Of a stretch of DNA of 64,000 nt, positions 58,380 through 64,000 are shown piece by piece. Below the pieces are notes generated by a model that saw only the letters and a program-made list of their open reading frames with translations, did not search any database and was not told the origin of the DNA. The stretch covers positions 1 through 64,000 of the forward strand of contig CAZOVG010000006.1 of NCBI GenBank assembly GCA_964583335.1, given 5' to 3'. This DNA is from JAGNKE01 sp964583335 (GTDB lineage Bacteria; Pseudomonadota; Alphaproteobacteria; Micavibrionales; Micavibrionaceae). The position numbers were made by a program, and so were the translations under genes. The first letter of the stretch is position 1. Each line of letters opens with the position of its first letter.

Positions 58380-58687
58380 GCGGGCCTCACATCGAGCGTC
58401 CAGACAAGGCGCTCACGGTCTGCTTTGGGTTCGGATTGCACGACGTAGGTGATGCCGTCGTAAGTGATTTGATCGCCGATGGCGGGTTCTGGAATCTCCA
58501 GGCTGCGCACATCGAACAGGGTTGTGGAGACATGCAATTGCCCATCCCCGAATCCCACCACCGTATCCGGCTGCTTTGGGATCACCCGCACCGGATACGG
58601 TGTGGATGTGCCAAATGCCAGATAGGTGGCGGGCTTGCTCAATACGGGATCCGTAAAGAGCTGGTCGATCATGCCGGAGAAAGCCAT
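58376..58687 (-). CDS. head-tail adaptor/attachment protein (gpFII-like)
   Basis: 103 residues, five bases after the capsid gene. Sequence: FSGMIDQLFTDPVLSKPATY, HVSTTLFDVRSLEIPEPAIG, DQITYDGITYVVQSEPKADR, a small beta-barrel as in the lambda FII/phage attachment family. The YDG-x-TY-x-V pattern near the C-terminus is typical. It seals the portal and gives the tail docking surface. Confidence 0.75.
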   Translation of the reverse strand: MAFSGMIDQLFTDPVLSKPATYLAFGTSTPYPVRVIPKQPDTVVGFGDGQLHVSTTLFDVRSLEIPEPAIGDQITYDGITYVVQSEPKADRERLVWTLDVRPA

Positions 58688-58692
58688 GGGCT

Positions 58693-59709
58693 TTACGTCC
58701 GTTTGCCTTTGATCAACACTTTCGGGCGGGTGCAGATCGGCAGAGGGTTGGACTGCGTGTGCAGCTTGACCCAGCGACCGAACTCCTGATCCACGGCCTG
58801 TTTGGCGTAACGCGGCAGACCGAGGGTGTTCACCGTTTCGACGAAGTCGGCAGGCGCGTTGTATTGACGGAACAGCCCAGGCACGCCCACGGGGAAGAAG
58901 TGTGCCTTGTTGCTGTCGGCGTAATCCACCGTGCCAACCTTGCCGCGATATTCCTCGAATACGATGCCAGCATATTCGAAGGAACCGCGGGCCTGACCTT
59001 GGCGCAGGAACAGGCCGTCCATATAGCGGTCATAGGCTTCCTTGACCTCCTTATGGGTGATCAGGTCATCGAAGAAGGCCGAGCCGCAGAACGCATGAAT
59101 GTGATCATACGGTTGTGCGCCAAGCTCATCTTCGATTTTGCGCCGGACGTCATGGCATTTCTTCTTGACCGCACCATCGACGGGCGAAGCATTGTCGAGA
59201 TCGAAGTCGATCTCGGTGTATTGCGTCACGCCGAATTCGTTGAACAGGTCGTAAAGAACGGTGCTGCCGTCCGCGTCGAGGATTTGTCCCTTGATGGCAC
59301 CGACGCGCAAATGCTCCAGCGTGGCATCGTGCTTGCGGGACATTTCCGCCAGGCGGAATTGCACCGTTTGCTGGATGCCTTCGAGCTGGCTTTCGGAGCC
59401 GAAAGCGCGAAGGTTCTGGATTTCATCCGCGAGGATGGTGTCTTCAAGAGCCACATGCGGCACGATGAACGAACGGGCTTTACGCTTGTTCGTCGTGTTT
59501 TGCGCCGCAGGGGAACCGCGCGAGGTTGTCTCAATCAGATTGAGACTGCCTTCGCGTTCCTCGATCATGACCGAGGTGGTAACGATGCCCGTCTCGTCGA
59601 ACAGGCCGAGTTGGCCGATCCGACCAGGTACAAAAGGCACCTTGTTGATGGCGTCCGTCAGGGAAATGACGGAAAACGCCGAGTTGCTGAAAATATCGAG
59701 AGCAGGCAT
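58693..59709 (-). CDS. major capsid protein (lambda gpE-like)
   Basis: 338 residues, GAAAGGAC ribosome binding site. The opening LDIFSNSAFSVISLTDAINKVPF and the later FIVPHVALEDTILADEIQNL, GAIKGQILDADGSTVLYDLF, CGSAFFDDLITHKEVKEAYD and YGK-type C-terminal turns match the gpE major capsid family. It has the HK97-like fold by family. A strong hairpin with a T-run separates it from the decoration gene, so its level may be set separately. Confidence 0.9.
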   Translation of the reverse strand: MPALDIFSNSAFSVISLTDAINKVPFVPGRIGQLGLFDETGIVTTSVMIEEREGSLNLIETTSRGSPAAQNTTNKRKARSFIVPHVALEDTILADEIQNLRAFGSESQLEGIQQTVQFRLAEMSRKHDATLEHLRVGAIKGQILDADGSTVLYDLFNEFGVTQYTEIDFDLDNASPVDGAVKKKCHDVRRKIEDELGAQPYDHIHAFCGSAFFDDLITHKEVKEAYDRYMDGLFLRQGQARGSFEYAGIVFEEYRGKVGTVDYADSNKAHFFPVGVPGLFRQYNAPADFVETVNTLGLPRYAKQAVDQEFGRWVKLHTQSNPLPICTRPKVLIKGKRT

Positions 59710-59740
59710 GGATGTTGTCCTTTCAAGGTTAAAGAGCGCA

Positions 59741-59775
59741 AAGAAAAACCCCCGCCTGGAGATCAGGCGGGGGTT
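59741..59775 (-). terminator. hairpin terminator between decoration and capsid genes
   Basis: A perfect 12-bp stem, AACCCCCGCCTG (59747-59758) and CAGGCGGGGGTT (59764-59775), with a 5-nt loop. Read on the minus strand the stem is followed by TTTTTCTTT. It lies within the late operon, 25 bp after the decoration gene stop and 32 bp before the capsid start. Confidence 0.8.
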
Positions 59776-59799
59776 GGTTTTCTTCGAGCCGTGGTGGGT

Positions 59800-60441
59800 T
59801 TACCGCGCGATGATGTCGTGGGTTTTCAGTTGTGCGAGGCCAGCAGATTTCTGGTTCGCGTCCGCGCCGGAGAACCAAATCAGCTCTTCGGCATTGACTT
59901 CGGCATGACGGGCAATAACCACGCCTTCCGTATCGCCGCCCGTGGCATCCACGGAGGCATACAGAATGGCCACGGCGGTTTGCGAACCATCCGTGTTGGC
60001 GGGGTTATATTCCTTGTATTTGCCGGAGCCAGCCGCCACCGTGATCGCAAAGCGGTCGCCCGCCACGAAATCGGTTGCGCCATCCGCGATGGTGAAGTTG
60101 ACAGGCCCCGCGAAAGGGGTGCCAACCACAGCCGTGCCGACATTCACGCCATCGGGGTCTTCGACCGAGAACGTACCGCCGTTGGCAGCAGGCTCGATCA
60201 AGTTTGCCGTATAGACGCCAGCTTTGGCGGTTGCGCCCGCAGAGACCGCGCTGATCGCGCCGTTTCCGGTATTGCCGGAGACGGCTGCGCCCGTTGCGGT
60301 GCCGACGGCAACCTTGCCCAGCACATGACCCGCTTTGAGGTTCTGGCCGGACAGGACGGTCGCAGATTCACGCGACAGGCTGCCATTGGCTTCCGTCACG
60401 ATAAATTCGCCCGCGTGTTGTTCTTCGGTAAGTTCAGTCAT
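59800..60441 (-). CDS. head decoration protein (gpD-like)
   Basis: 213 residues. The opening TELTEEQHAGEFIVTEANGSLSRE, then SGQNLKAGHVLGKVA, is the signature of lambda-type head decoration proteins; a longer Gly/Ala/Thr-rich beta part follows, with FVAGDRFAITVAAGSGKYKE. It is about twice the length of lambda gpD, so it has an added domain or insertion (about residues 55-140). It binds at capsid threefold points and stabilises the expanded head. Two bases separate its start from the scaffold stop. Confidence 0.85.
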   Translation of the reverse strand: MTELTEEQHAGEFIVTEANGSLSRESATVLSGQNLKAGHVLGKVAVGTATGAAVSGNTGNGAISAVSAGATAKAGVYTANLIEPAANGGTFSVEDPDGVNVGTAVVGTPFAGPVNFTIADGATDFVAGDRFAITVAAGSGKYKEYNPANTDGSQTAVAILYASVDATGGDTEGVVIARHAEVNAEELIWFSGADANQKSAGLAQLKTHDIIAR

Positions 60442-60443
60442 GG

Positions 60444-60800
60444 TTATTTTCCTTTCTTGTTGCGGGCCGCATAGATCGCTGCCGTGTCGATCTTCGGTTC
60501 CGCGTTGGTGGTGGGATTGGCGTTGGCGGGGATTTGACCAGCGATGGCCGTCGCATCCGCTTGTGCGGCGCGGGTTTCAAGCAGCGCCTTGCGCACCTCG
60601 GCAGCGGGAACCGCCTTGGTGATGAAAGCCGCAGCTTTGTCCGGTACGCCCGCGAGCTGGCACAGCTCGGTGACTTCTGCGACATAGGCCATGGCTTCGG
60701 CTTTCGCTTCTTCCTTGAGATCGGCTTTCAAAGCCGCGAGGTCGGGAATGGACTCCATGTCGGGATCCATGTCCTCTGCAGGTTGTGTGTTTTCCGTCAT
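60444..60800 (-). CDS. nested in-frame scaffold protein (Nu3-like)
   Basis: 118 residues, the same frame as the C-terminal part of the protease. The internal ATG at 60800 has its own AAAGGA ribosome binding site, GAAAGGAAACACC, as lambda nu3 does inside gene C. The product is acidic (TENTQPAEDMDPDMESIPDL; LKADLKEEAKAEAMAYVAEV) and helical, as scaffolds are. Expected to be made in excess of the protease and to shape the procapsid, then be degraded. Confidence 0.68.
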   Translation of the reverse strand: MTENTQPAEDMDPDMESIPDLAALKADLKEEAKAEAMAYVAEVTELCQLAGVPDKAAAFITKAVPAAEVRKALLETRAAQADATAIAGQIPANANPTTNAEPKIDTAAIYAARNKKGK

Positions 60801-61664
60801 TGGTGTTTCCTTTCTTTTCAGGGTTCTGGTGGTTAGACTTGATGGGCGGGCGATCTTCTTCGTGAGATCGGACAAGGCGTCGCCCATCGTCCCGATCCGG
60901 TCTGCAAGCCCTGCGGCCACCGACTGCTCTCCGAAATACAGCGCCGCTTCGGTTTCCTTGATGGCGGCAAGATCAAGCCCGCGCATGCGCGCGACTGTTT
61001 CCGTGAAGAGCGCGTAGACGCGATCCACCTCCGTCTGTAACTGCGCGCGGGCGGGATCGCTCAAGGGTTCATGTGGCGAGAGATCGTTCTTATGTTCGCC
61101 CGCATAGATTGCGGTGTATTTCAAGCCCGCGTCGGCTTCGGCCACGCTCTGGTCGAGATGCACGGCGATAACGCCGATGGAACCGACACCGCCCGTGCGC
61201 GAGAGATAGATACGATCCGCAGCCGCTGCGATGGCATAGGCAGCGGAAAATGCTTCGTCGTTTGCAACAGCCCAGATCGGTTTGACCTTGCGCGCGGCAA
61301 AAATCTTGTCCGCCAGATCGAACACGCCGCCAGCTTCACCGCCAGGGCTGTCGATATCGAGCAGAATGGCTTTGACGGCGTTGTCCTGTAGCGCGGCATC
61401 CAGCCGTTCCGCAATCAGGCCGTAACTCATCAGGCCGCTCTGCGCTTCCAGTCCGATTGTCCGGCGCACTAGGGTGCCGACCACGGGAATGATGGCAATG
61501 CCGTTTTCAACTTCATAATCGCGGGTGACAGGTTTTGCGCCAAACGGCAGGCTTTCACCGCGCAGGCGAGGAACAAGCACCCCAAGGATGGTGTCCAGCT
61601 TGGCACGGGCAATCAAAAGGGGCGCATCAAACACGCGCCCCGCAATGTGTGGCAGGAGGGTCAT
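60444..61664 (-). CDS. S49-type prohead protease with C-terminal scaffold (gpC-like)
   Basis: 406 residues. The SppA/ClpP-like protease domain (50-270) shows GIAIIPVVGTLVRRT, AILLDIDSPGGEAGGVFDLA, and the nucleophile region VANDEAFSAAYAIAAAADRI, with TGGVGSIGVIAVH after it; the general base Lys is in the later part. From residue 289 (MTENTQPAEDMDPDMES) begins an acidic, helical segment like a scaffolding protein. Lambda C/Nu3 has the same plan. It processes capsid parts during prohead maturation. Overlaps the portal gene by four bases. Confidence 0.88.
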   Translation of the reverse strand: MTLLPHIAGRVFDAPLLIARAKLDTILGVLVPRLRGESLPFGAKPVTRDYEVENGIAIIPVVGTLVRRTIGLEAQSGLMSYGLIAERLDAALQDNAVKAILLDIDSPGGEAGGVFDLADKIFAARKVKPIWAVANDEAFSAAYAIAAAADRIYLSRTGGVGSIGVIAVHLDQSVAEADAGLKYTAIYAGEHKNDLSPHEPLSDPARAQLQTEVDRVYALFTETVARMRGLDLAAIKETEAALYFGEQSVAAGLADRIGTMGDALSDLTKKIARPSSLTTRTLKRKETPMTENTQPAEDMDPDMESIPDLAALKADLKEEAKAEAMAYVAEVTELCQLAGVPDKAAAFITKAVPAAEVRKALLETRAAQADATAIAGQIPANANPTTNAEPKIDTAAIYAARNKKGK

Positions 61665-63169
61665 GGATTTTCTTCTTCCAGTTTTTCAGGTTGCGGTTTC
61701 TCTTCGTCGTCCTGGGACAATGGCTCCGGTGTCGGCGCAGGCTGCGCTTCAGGCTTTCCAAGACGAATACCCAGCGCCTCCGCGCGTTTTTGATCAGCGG
61801 CAATGCGGCGATAGGTTTCGTCCACGTCGTAGCCTTCGGCTTCGATGATGTCGCTTGGCGCTTTCCAGCCGCATTCCTGTGCGATCTTCTCGGCTTGGCG
61901 GTCTTTGAGCGGATCGACCCATTCCCATTTCGGCGTGATCCATTTAACTGCTGCGTATTTTACGGGATCGCTGGCAAAGCCAGGGAAGTTGAGCGCGCCG
62001 GATAGCACGGCGGTTTCCAGCCAGCGTTTCCAGACAGGACGGCAAAGTTGGTAAATCAGCGTCGCGTGCTGGAATTGATCCATGCGACGGCGGAATTCCA
62101 CCGTGCCAGCGCGGATGCTGGAATAATTGGCGGCCTTTAAATCGCCCGTGACATTCGTGTACGGCACGCCAAGCGCGGCAGCGATGGCCAGCAGCGTGCG
62201 GTACTGAAACATTTCATAGGAGCCACCCACATCGGCTGGGGAGGAAAACTTCACATCCTCGCCAGGCAATAGCACCTGCATTGTGCCTGGGGACAATCCG
62301 GCAATGGCGGCACCAGCCGCATCAGGCGCACCTTCGCCCAGCAAATTGTCTTCCGGCGCGTTCTTGGTAATGAAACCTGCGAACAAGGCTGCAACTTTTT
62401 TCCGATCCAGCTCGGCGTCATCGTATTGATCGAGAAGATAGAGCTTCACCAGCGCAGGTGAAATCCACGGCACGCCACGGATTTGTCCAGGGCGTTGCGG
62501 GCGGTAAATGTGCAAGACCTCGCTGGCCGGAACCCGAACGATCTCGCCTTTGCTGCTCTGATCGGTCGCATCGCCTGGATGCTTGCGATAAAAATGGTAA
62601 GCCACGCGCCGACCGATCTTGTCGAATTCGACGCCGCAGCGAATTTGGTTTCCATTGGTGCCGATTTCGTTTTTCTCGAACGGTAGATGTTCGGATTCCA
62701 GTAATTGAAGCTGGAGCGGTACCGTTAAACCGTCTTCCGGACGACGGGGGCGGAAGCGCACGAAGCATTCACCCGCTTCGAACATGGCGCGCGCAGCCAT
62801 TGCTTGCAGGCCGTAGAAATCGGTCAGATCATCGGCATCAGCCTCGTCCGTCCATGCCAGCCACACGCGCTGCAATTCATCTTTCAACGCTGCGTCGGTC
62901 AGTAGGCTTGACGGTACAATCCCAGCGCCCACCGCATTGGCGACAAAACTATCAGCAGCGTTTGAGGCATAAGGATTTGACCGCACGATTTGCCGCGCCC
63001 GCGCGCGCAGAAGGTCGCCGCCCGACGCCAGCAGAGAATTGATATTTTCCTGCGTGGCCTTCCAGGCGATCAGGCGGCGGTTTTGCATTGCGCCTTCAAA
63101 GGCGGATGCGGACAGCCGTCCGGTCGCGGCGAATTTCATCGCGGCGCTGATGCGGGAGAGCAATTTCAC
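61661..63169 (-). CDS. portal protein (lambda gpB-like)
   Basis: 502 residues from a GTG start. NRRLIAWKATQENINSLLAS, LLRARARQIVRSNPYASNAA and FVANAVGAGIVPSS are typical of lambda-type portal proteins, as are CFVRFRPRRPEDGLTVPLQL, SEVLHIYRPQRPGQIRGVPW and the long helix region with VEFRRRMDQFQHATLIYQLC. It forms the dodecamer ring for DNA entry. The C-terminal tail is acidic and Pro-rich. It overlaps the protease gene. Confidence 0.92.
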   Translation of the reverse strand: MKLLSRISAAMKFAATGRLSASAFEGAMQNRRLIAWKATQENINSLLASGGDLLRARARQIVRSNPYASNAADSFVANAVGAGIVPSSLLTDAALKDELQRVWLAWTDEADADDLTDFYGLQAMAARAMFEAGECFVRFRPRRPEDGLTVPLQLQLLESEHLPFEKNEIGTNGNQIRCGVEFDKIGRRVAYHFYRKHPGDATDQSSKGEIVRVPASEVLHIYRPQRPGQIRGVPWISPALVKLYLLDQYDDAELDRKKVAALFAGFITKNAPEDNLLGEGAPDAAGAAIAGLSPGTMQVLLPGEDVKFSSPADVGGSYEMFQYRTLLAIAAALGVPYTNVTGDLKAANYSSIRAGTVEFRRRMDQFQHATLIYQLCRPVWKRWLETAVLSGALNFPGFASDPVKYAAVKWITPKWEWVDPLKDRQAEKIAQECGWKAPSDIIEAEGYDVDETYRRIAADQKRAEALGIRLGKPEAQPAPTPEPLSQDDEEKPQPEKLEEENP

Positions 63170-63376
63170 TTATAAATCCTTGTCGGCGTAGATTTTGATT
63201 TGACGGGTCTGGGGCTTTCCGCTGTCACGCGCCAGCGAGGCTTCCACCTCGTTAAGGGCAGCTTTCAGCTCGGCCATCGAACGGTATTCGACGTTCTTGC
63301 CGTCATAGGACAGGCGCAAAACGCCGCTCACAATCGCCTGTCGCAAGGCGTCGCGCTGTGCGATGGTATAGGTCAT
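63170..63376 (-). CDS. gpW-like head-tail joining protein
   Basis: 68 residues: YTIAQRDALRQAIVSGVLRL, SYDGKNVEYRSMAELKAALN, EVEASLARDS. The pattern of a short helical protein with SGV-x-RL-x-YDGK-x-VEYRS, between the terminase and portal genes, is that of the gpW family. The start overlaps the terminase stop (ATGA). It finishes the DNA-filled head and allows tail joining. Confidence 0.83.
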   Translation of the reverse strand: MTYTIAQRDALRQAIVSGVLRLSYDGKNVEYRSMAELKAALNEVEASLARDSGKPQTRQIKIYADKDL

Positions 63377-64000
63377 AGATAATCACTCCTGATAACGCGC
63401 CGCGCGGCGGGGGTGGTTGGTGTTGGTTTCTGTGTGTCGGACGCATCTGCCGGAATTTGGATACTGCGTCCCAGCGCGCGCTCCAGCTTTTGCCAAGTGG
63501 CATCGTTGAAACGGTCAATCCCCAACGCAGATGCAGCCGCGCGGGCATAAATCCTGCAATCCAGCGCCTCGTTGCGTTCCCGCAGCTTGCGCCATTCACG
63601 GTGTGGAAAGCCGCGCTTGTCCTTCACAGTCACCAGTCGTTCGGCGGTCAACTGTTTGAAATATTCCTCTCCATATTTCGGGAAATGGCAAAAGCCAGCA
63701 GGATATTTTTCGCCGTCTGCCATCTGTTCATCGGTCGGCTTGTCCTTGCGTAACGCGCCGTAAAGCTCCGACTTGCAAAACGACGATCCGACAGGCCAGA
63801 CCAGCAGACCACGGCGCTTGCGCTTGCCATTGGCTGTAACATCAATATGGCTTGGCGTGCCGATAGCCGCGCCAAGGCGCTCGATACCTTTGACAGCGAT
63901 GACCCGATCCGATGGCTGCTTGCGTACCCAATCGTAAACTTCTTGCGTGGCATAGCCCGTGTCGATGGCTAGCCGCAGGATCGAAAGTTCCGTGTTGCCT
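63373..64000 (-). CDS. terminase large subunit, GpA family (5' part outside the window)
   Basis: The minus-strand frame is open from 63373 to the window edge, giving at least 209 residues of the C-terminal half of a lambda gpA-type terminase. From the edge it reads LAIDTGYATQEVYDWVRKQ, RVIAVKGIERLG, SFCKSELYGALR, GFCHFPKYGEEYFKQLTAER, WRKLRERNEALDCRIYARAA and ALGIDRFNDATWQKL. This region holds the nuclease domain that cuts concatemeric DNA; Asp of AIDTGY is a likely metal ligand. The ATPase domain lies beyond 64000. It overlaps the gpW-like gene by four bases. Confidence 0.88.
   Translation of the reverse strand, partial: GNTELSILRLAIDTGYATQEVYDWVRKQPSDRVIAVKGIERLGAAIGTPSHIDVTANGKRKRRGLLVWPVGSSFCKSELYGALRKDKPTDEQMADGEKYPAGFCHFPKYGEEYFKQLTAERLVTVKDKRGFPHREWRKLRERNEALDCRIYARAAASALGIDRFNDATWQKLERALGRSIQIPADASDTQKPTPTTPAARRVIRSDYL

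Noticed and set aside
58759..60474. 571-codon open frame on the plus strand
   Set aside because: It lies antisense to the capsid and decoration genes, which have clear family signatures and ribosome binding sites; the translated plus-strand product has no recognisable motif.
43407..64000. Gene transfer agent
   Set aside because: Only the distal tail genes are GTA-like. Terminase, gpW, portal, C/Nu3 protease, decoration and capsid genes are of lambda type and a lysis cassette is present, so a prophage fits better.
1..64000. CRISPR arrays, tRNA and rRNA genes
   Set aside because: No regularly spaced direct repeats of array form, no tRNA-like cloverleaf noticed at element borders, and no rRNA sequence recognised. 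A covariance-model scan would settle the tRNA question.

Overview
The window looks like a stretch of accessory DNA from an alphaproteobacterium. The evidence is indirect: the phage tail genes belong to families common in that class (DUF2460, DUF2163, NlpC/P60 and a large hub protein, as in gene transfer agents), the ParB/RepB-like pair and the aquaporin-based arsenic operon are typical of it, and most genes have clear AAGGAG-type ribosome binding sites. No core housekeeping gene, rRNA or tRNA was recognised, so the species cannot be named.

Layout. (1) 1-7917: end of an integrative or mobilisable element, with small hypothetical genes, a protein with a deoxyribosyltransferase/TIR-like C-terminal fold, a VirD4/TraG-like coupling ATPase, a tandem paralogue pair and a large serine recombinase. 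(2) 7953-9924: compact arsenic operon (ArsR, DUF6428 protein, thioredoxin-type ArsC, aquaglyceroporin). (3) 9911-14280: a second mobile module, with a divergent winged-helix regulator, another serine recombinase and two different ParB/RepB-like proteins in one operon. (4) 14349-34422: a metal-resistance island with two complete RND efflux systems, a CnrYXH-like sigma/anti-sigma/sensor switch, a CDF-like transporter, many His/Cys/Met-rich periplasmic proteins, a CsoR repressor and a CopA-type P-ATPase. (5) 34607-43406: a four-gene operon of Fic protein, SNF2-type helicase, type III Mod methyltransferase and type III Res nuclease. (6) 43407-64000, all on the minus strand: the late region of a lambda-like siphovirus prophage, from terminase (cut by the window edge) through portal, protease/scaffold, decoration, capsid, neck, tail tube, frameshifted tail chaperone, tape measure and GTA-like hub genes to a lysis cassette with a spanin pair.

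How it works together. The metal island appears to be controlled by an ECF sigma factor whose promoter can be read directly from the sequence: AGGGAT-N14-CGTATTA occurs upstream of the anti-sigma gene, upstream of the second efflux operon and upstream of a small lipoprotein. The sensor protein keeps all five metal ligands of CnrX at the same spacing. The copper branch has its own switch, a CsoR-type palindrome over the promoter of csoR-copA. The restriction operon runs head-on into the prophage lysis genes with no gap between the stop codons, so it may be cargo of the prophage. The least explained parts are the Fic/SNF2 additions to the type III system, the recombinase-ParB-RepB module and the small lipoprotein domain placed under the sigma factor.
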